Notes under the pieces: model-generated
Databases searched by the model: none
The model's input: only the letters and a program-made list of their open reading frames with translations
Told to the model about the DNA's origin: nothing
Shown here: piece by piece, positions 16,953 to 25,982 of the stretch
Position numbering within the stretch: the first letter of the stretch is position 1
Layout of the letters: every line of letters starts with the position of its first letter
Program-made: the position numbers and the translations under genes
Source: Rhodobacter viridis
Lineage (GTDB): Bacteria > Pseudomonadota > Alphaproteobacteria > Rhodobacterales > Rhodobacteraceae
Assembly: GCF_003217355.1 (NCBI RefSeq)
Contig: NZ_QJTK01000005.1
Span: 124,001 to 188,000, forward strand
Direction of reading: 5' to 3'
Length of the DNA stretch: 64,000 bases

Positions 16953-19574
16953 GTGACGCGGGACGTCGATCTCTCGGCCCTGACGTCGGATCAGGGCTTC
17001 ATCCTGCACGACAATGTGGCAGGCGCGGGCTTCGGTAACTGCGTCGCCTCGGCGGGGGACCTCAACGGCGACGGGCGTGACGACCTGATGATCGGCGCGC
17101 CGGGCGAGAACACGGTCTGGGTGGTCTTCGGCCAGAGCGCGCCTGTTCCGAGCGCTCTCGATCTGGATCGGTTGACCGCGGATCAGGGCTTCAGCATCGT
17201 CGGTGCGGCGGATGGCAGTTGCCTTGGCGCGAGCCTTGCCGCGGCGGGCGACGTGAATGGCGACGGCTTCGACGACATCCTGATCGGGGCGCCGCGCAGC
17301 GACTCGGGCGCGGAGGACAGTGGTGCCGTCTGGGTGGTTTTCGGCGGCGCACAGATCGGGGCGGACGGTCCCCTTGATCTGTCGACGTCCGGCGCCGCCG
17401 CGGCCCTGCAGATCAGCGGCCGCGCCGAGGCCGATCTGGCGGGCGCCAGCGTCGCGGCAGCCGGGGATGTCGATGGCGACGGTCTCGATGATCTGCTGAT
17501 CGGCGTGCCCCGTGCCGATGGCCGCGGCAGCGATGCGGGGGCGGTCTGGCTGATCCGCGGTGCCAGCGATCTGTCGCAGCTCGGCACGCTGGCGCTGGCC
17601 AGCCTGCCGCCCGCGTGCGGCGCGGCCATCACCGGGCTTTCGGCCTCCGATCTGCTCGGCCTCTCCGTGACAGGCGTCGGCGATCTGAACCACGACGGGT
17701 TCGACGATCTCCTCTTGGGCGCCCCCGGCCGCGATGGCGCGGGCGAGGATGCCGGGGCGGCCTGGGTGATCTTCGGCAGCGATGATCCGGAGCGCGACCC
17801 GATCGATCTGGCGCATCTCGACCCGACGACCGGTTTCGCGCTGACAGGCCCGTCCGAGGGGGCAGCGGCGGGTTGGTCGGTGGCGGGGCTCGGTGACATC
17901 AATGGCGACGGGATTGACGATCTCGCGCTTGGCGCGCCCGAGGCGCAGGGCACTGCGGCCTGGAGCGGCGCGGTCTGGGTGATCTACGGCCGCGACACCG
18001 CGCAGGGGGCCCTGCCCTTCGACACGATCGATCTGACCACGCTCGCCCCCGAGGCGGGGTTTGCACTTCTGGGTGCTGCGCCGAATGCGGATCTGGGTTG
18101 GGCCGTCGGGTCGGCGGGCGATGTGAACGGCGACGGCATCGGCGATATCGTGATCGGCGCTCCGGGGCTTGGCCCGGACTCCGAAAGCCGGAGCGGCGGC
18201 GCCTATGTGATCTTCGGGCGCAATGTGGCGGCGGGGGCGGACCCGTTCGGGACGCTCGATCTCGGCGCTCTGGCCGCGCTGGACGGGCTGGAGCTGACGG
18301 GCTGTGGCGCGGGGGCGTCGCTGGGGGTTTCGGTCGCCGCGGCGGGCGATCTGAACGGCGACGGCTTGGACGATCTGATCCTTGGCGCGCCGGGCCTTGC
18401 CAGCGATCCGACAGCACAAGGGGCGGCGGTGGTGATCTATGGCGGCAGCTTTGCCAGCCGGCTCTCGGGCAGCCTTGGCAATGACACGCTGTCGGGCAGC
18501 ACGGGCGGCGATGCGCTGCTTGGATTTTCCGGCAATGATGCGCTTTTCGGCCGGGCGGGCGCGGACGAAATTCAGGGCGCGGCGGGCGATGACACGCTGG
18601 ATGGCGGCGCGGGGATCGACAGCCTGCGCGGCGGCGCGGGCGATGACACCTATCTCGTCAGCGACAGTGCCGAGATCGTCTGCGAATTCTGCACGCCCGA
18701 CAGTCGCGACGATGCCGGAGGCCTCGACACGGTGCTGGCGCGCGTCTCCTATGATCTGACCTTCTGCCCCGGGGCCTGTTTCGTCGAGAACCTGACCCTG
18801 ATCGGGGCGGCGCCGATCTCGGGCACCGGAAATGCGCTGGCCAACCAGTTGATCGGCAATGCGAATGACAACGCGCTGCGGGGTCTTTCCGGCAACGACA
18901 CGCTGACGGGCCGCGACGGCGCGGACCGGCTCGAGGGCGGTGCCGGGGCCGATCTGCTCGACGGCGGCGCGGGGGCGGATACGATGCTCGGCGGCCGCGG
19001 CAACGACACCTATGTCGTCGAGCGCACGACCGACCGGGTGATCGAGACCGCGTCAGGCGGCACCGATCTGGTGCGGGCCAGTGTCAGCGTCGATCTCGAC
19101 GCCACGGCAGGCGCGCACTTCGTGGAAAACCTGACCCTGACCGGCAGCGGCAACACCGCGGGCAGCGGCAATGCGCTCGCGAACCAGATCACCGGGACTG
19201 CGGGGAACAACCGGCTTTCGGGCGGGCTTGGCCTTGATCAACTGCGCGGCGGTGCGGGGGCGGACAGTTTCGTTTTCGACACCGCCCCTGCCCCCGACAA
19301 TGTCGACCGCATTCTTGATTTCACCCCGGAAGACGACACGATCCGGCTGGATCATGCGATTTTCACCGCGCTCGATCCGGGGCGGCTCTCGGCACGCGCC
19401 TTCGTCGTCAACACGACCGGGCTGGCCGCGGATGCCGACGACCGGCTGATCTATGAAAGCGATAGCGGGAGACTGTTTTACGACGCCAATGGCGCTGCGG
19501 CGGGCGCGCGGGTGCTGGTGGCGCGACTCGCGGCCGATCTCGATCTGACAGCGGCCGATTTCATCATCTTCTGA
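16953..19574 (+). CDS. secreted FG-GAP beta-propeller/RTX protein
   Basis: From GTG 16953 (after GGGAGGA) the 873-residue product starts VTRDVDLSALTSDQGF. Seven FG-GAP repeats follow, each with a calcium-loop core such as GDLNGDGRDDLMIGAP, enough for one seven-bladed integrin-alpha-like propeller (about residues 20-480). Then come three groups of RTX nonapeptides (GNDTLSGS, GGAGADLLDGGAGAD, GGAGADSFVFD) and a C-terminal ~100-residue region typical of type I secretion signals, with no N-terminal signal peptide. It is probably exported by a type I system not present here and folds outside on calcium. It carries scattered cysteines, unusual for RTX proteins. Earlier in-frame starts (16839, 16881, 16938) are possible. 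Adhesin-like function is inferred. Confidence 0.85.
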   Translation: MTRDVDLSALTSDQGFILHDNVAGAGFGNCVASAGDLNGDGRDDLMIGAPGENTVWVVFGQSAPVPSALDLDRLTADQGFSIVGAADGSCLGASLAAAGDVNGDGFDDILIGAPRSDSGAEDSGAVWVVFGGAQIGADGPLDLSTSGAAAALQISGRAEADLAGASVAAAGDVDGDGLDDLLIGVPRADGRGSDAGAVWLIRGASDLSQLGTLALASLPPACGAAITGLSASDLLGLSVTGVGDLNHDGFDDLLLGAPGRDGAGEDAGAAWVIFGSDDPERDPIDLAHLDPTTGFALTGPSEGAAAGWSVAGLGDINGDGIDDLALGAPEAQGTAAWSGAVWVIYGRDTAQGALPFDTIDLTTLAPEAGFALLGAAPNADLGWAVGSAGDVNGDGIGDIVIGAPGLGPDSESRSGGAYVIFGRNVAAGADPFGTLDLGALAALDGLELTGCGAGASLGVSVAAAGDLNGDGLDDLILGAPGLASDPTAQGAAVVIYGGSFASRLSGSLGNDTLSGSTGGDALLGFSGNDALFGRAGADEIQGAAGDDTLDGGAGIDSLRGGAGDDTYLVSDSAEIVCEFCTPDSRDDAGGLDTVLARVSYDLTFCPGACFVENLTLIGAAPISGTGNALANQLIGNANDNALRGLSGNDTLTGRDGADRLEGGAGADLLDGGAGADTMLGGRGNDTYVVERTTDRVIETASGGTDLVRASVSVDLDATAGAHFVENLTLTGSGNTAGSGNALANQITGTAGNNRLSGGLGLDQLRGGAGADSFVFDTAPAPDNVDRILDFTPEDDTIRLDHAIFTALDPGRLSARAFVVNTTGLAADADDRLIYESDSGRLFYDANGAAAGARVLVARLAADLDLTAADFIIF

Positions 19575-19580
19575 CAGGAA

Positions 19581-19602
19581 AAGGGCGCCCGCAGGCGCCC
19601 TT
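19581..19602. terminator. bidirectional hairpin between RTX gene and transporter operon
   Basis: AAGGGCGCC and GGCGCCCTT pair around CGCA, 7 bp after the RTX stop and 24 bp before the stop of the convergent binding-protein gene. The symmetric flanking A/T pairs allow use on both strands. Confidence 0.7.
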
Positions 19603-19625
19603 CCCCGATGCCGATCCGATCGCGC

Positions 19626-20609
19626 TTATTTCAGCGCTTCGTTGGTGATGTCGAGCGTATAGGCGCCCTCGGGGGCCTTGGTGATCACCGGATCCGAGCC
19701 ACCCCCCATCAGCGTCGCCACCGTGCGGTCGTAATCGGCCACATCCAGCGCGCCGTTCGAGCCAGCGGTCAGCTTCGCCACTTCGCCCATCATGCGCTTT
19801 TGATGAACCTCGGTCTGCGCCCCGGTCTCGTCGTTTTCCAGAACGATCATCGCGGCTTCATCCGGGTTCGCCTCGGCGTATTTCCAGCCCTTCATCGCGG
19901 CGCGGACGAACTTCACCATCGTCGCCTTGAAGGCCGGATCGGCGAGCTTGTCCTCCATCACGTAAAGACCGTCTTCGAGCGTCGCGACGCCCTCGTCTTC
20001 ATATTTGAAGGTCACCAGATCCTCGGGCTTGATGCCCGCATCGATCACCTGCCAGTATTCGTTGTAGGTCATCGTCGAGATGCAGGCGGCCTGCTTTTGC
20101 AAGAGCGGATCGACGTTGAAGCCCTGCTTCAGCACTTCGACACCATCGGCGCCGCCCGTCGTCGGGATGCCCAGTTTCGACATCCAGTTCAGGAACGGAT
20201 ATTCGTTGCCGAAGAACCAGACGCCCAGCGTCTTGCCCTTGAAATCGGCGGTGGTCGAAACGCCCGATTCCTTCAGGCAGGTCAGCATCATGCCCGAATG
20301 CTTGAAGGGCTGCGCGATGTTGACAAGCTTGAGCCCCTTTTCGCGCGCGGCCAGCGCCGGCGGCATCCAGTCGACGATGACATCGGCGCCGCCCCCCGCG
20401 ATCACCTGCTCGGGGGCGATGTCCGGGCCGCCCGGCAGGATGGTGACGTCAAGGCCCTCGTCCTTGAAATAGCCCTTCTCGGCGGCGACGTAATAGCCCG
20501 CGAATTGCGCCTGCGTCACCCATTTCAGCTGCAGCTTGACTTCCTCGGCCGACACGCCGCCCGCCATCAGGGCAAGGGCCGCCGCCCCGAGCATCATCTT
20601 CTTCATCAT
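19626..20609 (-). CDS. NMT1/THI5-family ABC transporter substrate-binding protein
   Basis: A cleavable signal peptide (MKKMMLGAAALALMAGGVSA) precedes an NMT1/THI5-like fold: LKWVTQAQFAGYYVAAEKGY, GGGADVIVDWMPPAL, GKTLGVWFFGNEYPFLNW. This family binds pyrimidine-like, thiamine-precursor, riboflavin or taurine ligands in the periplasm. The 327-residue length is normal. It is the last gene of the transporter unit, 43 bp after the second permease, and the whole cluster encodes pyrimidine degradation, so uracil, thymine or a dihydropyrimidine is the likely ligand. The ligand is inferred from neighbours only. Confidence 0.85.
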   Translation of the reverse strand: MMKKMMLGAAALALMAGGVSAEEVKLQLKWVTQAQFAGYYVAAEKGYFKDEGLDVTILPGGPDIAPEQVIAGGGADVIVDWMPPALAAREKGLKLVNIAQPFKHSGMMLTCLKESGVSTTADFKGKTLGVWFFGNEYPFLNWMSKLGIPTTGGADGVEVLKQGFNVDPLLQKQAACISTMTYNEYWQVIDAGIKPEDLVTFKYEDEGVATLEDGLYVMEDKLADPAFKATMVKFVRAAMKGWKYAEANPDEAAMIVLENDETGAQTEVHQKRMMGEVAKLTAGSNGALDVADYDRTVATLMGGGSDPVITKAPEGAYTLDITNEALK

Positions 20610-20652
20610 CGTCTCTCCTGTTGGTCCCGGACTTTGTGCCCGGTTGGTGAAT

Positions 20653-21501
20653 TCATCTTCCCCGCTGTGACGGGTGCCAGAAGGTCGCCGCCTTTTCGAT
20701 CATCGTGATCAGGCCAAAGAGACCCGATCCCGCCAGCGCCGCCACCGTGATCTCGGCCCAGACGAGCGCGAGATCGAGCTGGCCGACCGAGGTCGAGATG
20801 CGGAACCCCATCCCTCGCGTCGGCGAGCCGAAGAACTCTGCCACGATCGCGCCAATCAGCGCCAGCGTGGTGGCGATCTTGAGGCCGTTGAAGAGGAACG
20901 GCAAGGCCGCAGGCAGGCGGAGCTTGATCAGGGTCTGGCTGTAGCTGGCCGAATAGGTCGCCATCAGATCGCGGCTGAGCGCATCGGTGGCGGCAAGCCC
21001 CGCAACCATGTTCACCAGCACCGGGAAGAAGACCATCACCACGACGACCGCCGCCTTCGACTGCCAGTCGAACCCGAACCACATCACCAGAATCGGTGCG
21101 ATGCCGACGATGGGCAGGGCGGCGACGAAGTTGCCGACGGGCAGCAGGCCGCGTTGCAGGAAGGGCGAGCGATCCACCGCAATCGCCGTCGCCACCGCCG
21201 CGCCGCAACCGATCAGATAGCCCGCGAGCGCCCCTTTCAGGATCGTCTGTGCGAAATCCTGCCACAAAAGCGGGATGTTGGCGAAGATCGCCGCCGCAAT
21301 GTCGGACGGCGCAGGCAGGATGACCGGGCTGACATTCAGCCCCCGGACCAGCCCCTGCCAGAGCACGATCAGCGTCACGCCGAAGAGCATGGCGACGAAA
21401 CTGCGCACCGGGCGGCTGTTCGGAAACCGCTCGGCCAGATGGAAGTTCAGCGCCATGGCGCAGGCCCAGAACAGCAGGGCTCCGTAACCGACCGCGCTCA
21501 T
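20653..21501 (-). CDS. ABC transporter permease (pyrimidine-linked), second subunit
   Basis: A 282-residue SsuC/TauC-type inner membrane protein with about six helices (VGYGALLFWACAMALNF, SFVAMLFGVTLIVLWQGL and others). The cytoplasmic coupling motif is visible as LAATDALSRDLMATYSASYSQTLIKLRLPAALPFLF, the EAA loop. Its start overlaps the stop of the other permease by four bases. It should pair with that permease to form the membrane channel driven by the adjacent ATPase. Substrate inferred from context. Confidence 0.85.
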   Translation of the reverse strand: MSAVGYGALLFWACAMALNFHLAERFPNSRPVRSFVAMLFGVTLIVLWQGLVRGLNVSPVILPAPSDIAAAIFANIPLLWQDFAQTILKGALAGYLIGCGAAVATAIAVDRSPFLQRGLLPVGNFVAALPIVGIAPILVMWFGFDWQSKAAVVVVMVFFPVLVNMVAGLAATDALSRDLMATYSASYSQTLIKLRLPAALPFLFNGLKIATTLALIGAIVAEFFGSPTRGMGFRISTSVGQLDLALVWAEITVAALAGSGLFGLITMIEKAATFWHPSQRGR

Positions 21502-22361
21502 TTCGCCATCCCCATGCGCTTGAGAACCACGCGCTCGATCACGCCGACGATCAGCACCAGCACGGCCGCCAGAATCGCGGCGGCAAAGAGCGCCGACCAG
21601 ATCTGGATCGTCTGCCCGTAGTAGCTGCCCGACAGAAGCCGCGCGCCAAGCCCCTGCGAGGCCCCGGCGGGCAGTTCGGCGACGATCGTGCCGACCAGCG
21701 CCGCCGCGACGCCGACCTTCAGCGAGGCGAAAAGATAGGGCATCGAGGACGGCAGGCGCAGCTTCCAGAACGCCTGCGACCCGCTCGCATTATAGGTGCG
21801 CAACAGATCGAGCTGCATCCCGTCAGGCGCGCGCAGCCCCTTCACCATGCCCACCAGCACCGGGAAGAAGCTCAGATAGGCCGCGATGATTGCCTTTGGA
21901 ATCAACCCCTTGATGCCCAAGGATGCCAGCACGACGATGACCATGGGCGCAATCGCCAGAATCGGGATCGTCTGGCTGGCGATCGCCCAGGGCATCACGC
22001 TCATGTCCATGGCGCGGCTGTGCACGATGCCGACGGCCAGCACGATCCCCGCCAGCGTGCCCAGCGCAAACCCCGCCATCGTCGCCGAGAAGGTGATCCA
22101 GGAATGCAGCACGAGGCTTTTCTTCGAGGTGATCTTCTGCCCCGCAAACCCGTCCCAGAGGCCCTTGGCCACCTGATGCGGCGCGGGCAGCACCGGACGC
22201 TCCTGCGTCATCGTATCGGCCAGCACCTGCGAAAAAGTCACCGTGACCCCGGCGCGGGCGGCCTGGTCATAGGTCCATTGCTTGTTCAGCATCACCGCCG
22301 CGCCATACCACAGCGCGACGATGGCCGTCAGAACCGTCAGGATCGGAAGGATCGATCTCAT
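21498..22361 (-). CDS. ABC transporter permease (pyrimidine-linked), first subunit
   Basis: A 287-residue permease with an N-terminal membrane anchor (ILPILTVLTAIVALWYGAAV), a periplasmic segment and five further helices. The EAA coupling loop reads LRAPDGMQLDLLRTYNASGSQAFWKLRLPSS. It is related to its partner gene, with which it overlaps (ATGA-type), so the transporter core is a heterodimer of paralogues, as in other NMT1-type systems. The ATPase gene lies 42 bp upstream. Confidence 0.85.
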   Translation of the reverse strand: MRSILPILTVLTAIVALWYGAAVMLNKQWTYDQAARAGVTVTFSQVLADTMTQERPVLPAPHQVAKGLWDGFAGQKITSKKSLVLHSWITFSATMAGFALGTLAGIVLAVGIVHSRAMDMSVMPWAIASQTIPILAIAPMVIVVLASLGIKGLIPKAIIAAYLSFFPVLVGMVKGLRAPDGMQLDLLRTYNASGSQAFWKLRLPSSMPYLFASLKVGVAAALVGTIVAELPAGASQGLGARLLSGSYYGQTIQIWSALFAAAILAAVLVLIVGVIERVVLKRMGMAK

Positions 22362-22403
22362 GCCCGCCCCCCTGCTACCCCGCGCGAACCGCGCCTTTGC
22401 CGC

Positions 22404-23195
22404 TCAGTCATAGGCATGCCCCGCGCGCAGGCCCTCGCGGACGCGATGGGCGATCTTCAGGAATTCCTCGCTGTCGCGGATATCGAGCGGGCGTTCCTTC
22501 GGCAGCGTGCTTTCGATCACATCGGTGATCCGGCCCGGACGGGGCGACATCACGACGATCTTGGTTGAAAGGTAAACCGCTTCCGGAATCGAGTGTGTGA
22601 CGAAGCCGATGGTCTTGCCCGTCCGTGCCCAGAGCTTCAAAAGCTCCTCGTTCAGACGGTCGCGGACAATTTCATCCAGCGCTCCGAAGGGTTCGTCCAT
22701 CAGCAGAATATCCGCATCGAAAGCCAACGCCCGCGCGATCGAGGCGCGCTGCTGCATCCCCCCCGAAAGCTGCCAGGGGAACTTCTTCGCGAAGCCCTCG
22801 AGATCAACCAGCGAGAGCACTTTTCGAACACGCTCCTCCTGTTCGGCCTTGGAATAGCCCATGATTTCGAGCGGAAGTTTCACATTTCCCGCAATCGTGC
22901 GCCACGGGTAAAGCCCGGCAGCCTGAAAGACATAGCCGTAGGACCGCGCTTTGCGCGCCTCGTCGGGCGGGATCGAATTGACCTTCAGCGTGCCGCTGGT
23001 CGGGTGTTCCAGCGCCGCGATACAGCGCAGGAAGGTGGTCTTGCCGCAGCCCGAGGGGCCGATGAAGCTGACGAAATCGCCCCGCTCGATCGACAGGTTC
23101 ACGTCTTTCAGCGCCTGAACCGGGCCATCGTTCGTCTCGAAGACCAGGTTCAGGTCCTTGGCAAAAATCACGGGGGCTTTCACGTCGTCCTTCAT
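22404..23195 (-). CDS. ABC transporter ATPase (pyrimidine-linked)
   Basis: The 263-residue product has Walker A GPSGCGKTTF, Q-loop YVFQAAGLYPW, signature LSGGMQQR, Walker [14 protein letters not shown] and H-loop FVTHSIPEA, all intact. It is of the SsuB/TauB nitrate-sulfonate-taurine class that serves NMT1/THI5-type uptake systems. It follows the dihydropyrimidinase gene by 6 bp and precedes the permeases, giving one unit: hydrolase genes, then ATPase, two permeases and binding protein. It powers uptake at the cytoplasmic face. Confidence 0.9.
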   Translation of the reverse strand: MKDDVKAPVIFAKDLNLVFETNDGPVQALKDVNLSIERGDFVSFIGPSGCGKTTFLRCIAALEHPTSGTLKVNSIPPDEARKARSYGYVFQAAGLYPWRTIAGNVKLPLEIMGYSKAEQEERVRKVLSLVDLEGFAKKFPWQLSGGMQQRASIARALAFDADILLMDEPFGALDEIVRDRLNEELLKLWARTGKTIGFVTHSIPEAVYLSTKIVVMSPRPGRITDVIESTLPKERPLDIRDSEEFLKIAHRVREGLRAGHAYD

Positions 23196-23201
23196 CCTTG
23201 C

Positions 23202-24653
23202 TCACACGCCACTGGCCGGGATACCGGCGCGCACCACGGGACGCGGCGCGGTCAAGTCCTTCCAGGTGCTCAGCGCCTTGCTGACCGACCCGTTCGGCTC
23301 GCGCGCCACGAATTGCCCGTGGCCCTCGCGGCTTTGCACCTTTCCTTCGGCAACCGCAACCATCCCGCGGCTGAGCGTGTAGCGCGGCAGGCCCTTCACC
23401 TCCTTGCCCTCGAAGACGTTGTAATCAATCGCAGATTGCTGAGAGTTGGCGGAAATCGTCTTGCGTGTTTCCGGGTCCCAGACCACCAGATCGGCATCCG
23501 CCCCCACCAGCACCGCGCCCTTCTTCGGATACATGCCCATGATCTTGGCGATATTGGTTGAGGTCACGGCAACGAATTCGTTCATCGTGATCCGCCCGGT
23601 ATTCACCCCGGCCGACCACAGCATCGGCAGCCGGTCCTCAAGCCCCCCGGTCCCGTTCGGGATCTTGGTGAAATTGCCGACGCCAAAGCGCTTTTGCTCG
23701 GTGGTGAAGGCGCAATGGTCGGTGGCGACACACGACAGCGTCCCGGCCGCCAACCCGGCCCAAAGGCTGTCCTGATGGTGCTTGGCCCGGAACGGGGGCG
23801 ACATCACGCGCCGCGCCGCATGGTCCCAGTCGGGGTGGAAATATTCGGTCTCGTCCAGCGTCAGATGCTGGATCAACGGCTCGCCCCAGACCCGCTTGCC
23901 CTGCATCCGCGCCCGGCGAATGGCTTCATGCGCCTCCTCGCAGGAGGTATGCACGACATAAAGCGGCACGCCCGCCATGTCGGCGATCATGATCGCGCGG
24001 TTCGTCGCCTCGCCCTCGACCTGAGAGGGCCGCGAATAGGCATGCGCCTCGGGGCCGGTGTTGCCCTCGGCCAGAAGCCGCGCCGACATTTCGGCAACGA
24101 TGTCGCCATTCTCGGCATGCACCATCGGGATCGCGCCGATCTCGGCGCAGCGGCGGAAGCTGGCGAACAATTCATCATCGTTCACCATCAAACTGCCCTT
24201 GTAGGCGAGGAAATGCTTGAACGAGGTGATGCCGCGGTCCACCACCTTCGGCATTTCCTCGAACACCTGCTCGCCCCACCAGGTCACGGCCATGTGGAAG
24301 GAATAGTCGCAATGCGCGCGGGTGGATTTGTTGTCCCACATCTTCAGCGCATCCATCAGCCCCTGCCCGGGCGCGGGCAGCGCGAAGTCGATCACCATCG
24401 TCGTCCCGCCCGCCAGCGCCGCGCGGGTGCCGCTGTCGAAATCATCGCTCGAATAGGTGCCCATGAAGGGCATCTCGAGATGCGTATGCGGGTCGATCCC
24501 CCCCGGCATCACATAGCAGCCGGTGGCGTCGAGCACCGTATCGCCCACCAGCCCCTGCCCGATCGCGATGATCTGCCCGCCCTCGATCGCCACATCGGCC
24601 TTGTAGGTCAGATCAGCGGTGACGATGGTTCCGTTCTTGATGACTGTGGTCAT
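23202..24653 (-). CDS. hydA: dihydropyrimidinase
   Basis: The start ATG 24653 has the ribosome site AGGGAG and gives MTTVIKNGTIVTADLTYKAD. It is an amidohydrolase of the D-hydantoinase/dihydropyrimidinase family, 483 residues: metal ligands in GIDPHTHLEMPF, the lysine expected to be carbamylated in FLAYKGSLM, HTSCEEAHEAI and ATDHCAFTTEQK. It opens the ring of dihydrouracil or dihydrothymine to N-carbamoyl-beta-alanine or its methyl analogue, the second step of the reductive pathway, in the cytoplasm. Neighbouring PreTA supply step one and the amidohydrolase step three, so the substrate assignment is firmer than usual for this family. Confidence 0.92.
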   Translation of the reverse strand: MTTVIKNGTIVTADLTYKADVAIEGGQIIAIGQGLVGDTVLDATGCYVMPGGIDPHTHLEMPFMGTYSSDDFDSGTRAALAGGTTMVIDFALPAPGQGLMDALKMWDNKSTRAHCDYSFHMAVTWWGEQVFEEMPKVVDRGITSFKHFLAYKGSLMVNDDELFASFRRCAEIGAIPMVHAENGDIVAEMSARLLAEGNTGPEAHAYSRPSQVEGEATNRAIMIADMAGVPLYVVHTSCEEAHEAIRRARMQGKRVWGEPLIQHLTLDETEYFHPDWDHAARRVMSPPFRAKHHQDSLWAGLAAGTLSCVATDHCAFTTEQKRFGVGNFTKIPNGTGGLEDRLPMLWSAGVNTGRITMNEFVAVTSTNIAKIMGMYPKKGAVLVGADADLVVWDPETRKTISANSQQSAIDYNVFEGKEVKGLPRYTLSRGMVAVAEGKVQSREGHGQFVAREPNGSVSKALSTWKDLTAPRPVVRAGIPASGV

Positions 24654-24705
24654 GTGCACTCCCTGCAAGCGCGTGCTTTTATCTTGCCCTAAATATCTCG
24701 GGGGT

Positions 24706-24724
24706 CCGGGGGCAGCGCCCCCGG
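24706..24724. terminator. GC hairpin between amidohydrolase and dihydropyrimidinase genes
   Basis: CCGGGGGC and GCCCCCGG pair around AGC, 8 bp past the stop of the amidohydrolase gene on the minus strand. On that strand it is followed by ACCCCCGAGATATTTAGG, a tail seen often after such hairpins in Rhodobacteraceae. Without a U run it may attenuate, not stop, transcription into the dihydropyrimidinase gene. Confidence 0.55.
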
Positions 24725-24731
24725 CGCGCGA

Positions 24732-25982
24732 TCATTCAACGACTTCGGCGGTCTCCAGAACCGCATGCAGAAGCACATCCGCCCCCGCCGCCGCCCATTC
24801 GGGCGAGATTTCCTCGGCCTCGTTATGCGACAACCCGTCGACACAGGGGCACATCACCATCGTCGTCGGCGCCACTTTCGCCGTCCAGCAGGCATCGTGC
24901 CCCGCGCCCGAGATGATGTTGCGGTGCGGATAACCGAGCTTCTCGGCCGCAGCCCGCACCCGGCCCACCAACTCCGGCGTGAAGGTGACGGGGTCGAAAT
25001 GGCCCACGGCGTCGACCGCGCAGCCGACCTTCAGATCTTCACAGATCGCCGCGGCGCGTTTCTCGATTTCCGCGCGCATCCCGTCGAGCTTCGCCTGATC
25101 GGGCGAGCGGATGTCGACGGTGAAAATCACCGTGCCGGGCAATACGTTGCGCGAGTTGGGCGAGAATTTCACCTGCCCCACCCCGCCCACGGCATCGGGC
25201 TGGGCGGCCATCGCGACCTCTTGCACCATCTCCATGATCCGCGCCATCGCAAGACCCGCATTGACGCGCATCCCCATCGGCGTCGAGCCGGTATGCGCCT
25301 CCTTGCCGGTCAGGGTGAATTCGAGCCACCACAGCCCCTGGCAATGCGTCACCACACCGATGGTCTTGGCCTCGGCCTCCAGAATCGGCCCCTGCTCGAT
25401 GTGGAGCTCGAAATAGGCGTGCATCTGGCGCGCGCCGACCTCTTCGTCACCAATCCAGCCGATCCGCGCCAGTTCCTCACCGAAGCTCTTGCCGTCGAGA
25501 TCCTTGCGCGCATAGGCGTAATCCAGCGAATGGATGCCCGCAAAGACGCCCGAGGCGAGCATGGCGGGCGCAAACCGCGCCCCTTCCTCGTTCGTCCAGT
25601 TCGTCACCACGATCGGGTGTTTCGTCTTCAGACCGCGGTCGTTCATCGTGCGGATGACTTCAAGCCCGCCCAGAACCCCCAGAACACCATCGTATTTCCC
25701 GCCCGTCGGCTGGGTGTCGAGATGCGAGCCGATATAGACCGGCAGCGCCTCGGGGTCGGTGCCCTCGCGACGCATGAACATGTTGCCCATCTTGTCGAGG
25801 CCCATGGTCAGCCCGGCGGCATCGCACCAGCTCTTGAACAGCGCACGGCCCTCGGCATCGGCATCGGTCACGGTCTGACGGTTGTTGCCCCCCGCCACGC
25901 CCGGCCCGATCTGGGCCATCTGCATCAGGCTGTCCCAAAGGCGCGCGGAATCGATACGGAGGTTTTCTCCGGGTGCTGGCAT
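24732..25982 (-). CDS. M20-type amidohydrolase, probable N-carbamoyl-beta-alanine amidase
   Basis: ATG 25982 follows CAGGGAGACAGCCAG; the longer frame to 26030 lacks a ribosome site. The 416-residue protein is of the M20/HyuC-AllC class, with GSHLDTQPTGGKYDGVLGVL, WTNEEGARFAPAM, HIEQGPILE and SGAGHDACW carrying the metal ligands. Such enzymes hydrolyse N-carbamoyl-beta-alanine, allantoate or N-carbamoyl amino acids. Being first in the unit with dihydropyrimidinase, the beta-ureidopropionase reaction (release of beta-alanine, CO2 and ammonia) is most likely. A RutR-like inverted repeat lies 52-67 bp upstream of the start. Confidence 0.87.
   Translation of the reverse strand: MPAPGENLRIDSARLWDSLMQMAQIGPGVAGGNNRQTVTDADAEGRALFKSWCDAAGLTMGLDKMGNMFMRREGTDPEALPVYIGSHLDTQPTGGKYDGVLGVLGGLEVIRTMNDRGLKTKHPIVVTNWTNEEGARFAPAMLASGVFAGIHSLDYAYARKDLDGKSFGEELARIGWIGDEEVGARQMHAYFELHIEQGPILEAEAKTIGVVTHCQGLWWLEFTLTGKEAHTGSTPMGMRVNAGLAMARIMEMVQEVAMAAQPDAVGGVGQVKFSPNSRNVLPGTVIFTVDIRSPDQAKLDGMRAEIEKRAAAICEDLKVGCAVDAVGHFDPVTFTPELVGRVRAAAEKLGYPHRNIISGAGHDACWTAKVAPTTMVMCPCVDGLSHNEAEEISPEWAAAGADVLLHAVLETAEVVE

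Noticed and set aside
14536-16956. 806-codon plus-strand frame opposite the GGDEF-EAL gene
   Set aside because: Shadow of high third-position GC; the translation is arginine/proline/histidine-rich with no domains, while the minus strand has intact GGDEF and EAL motifs.
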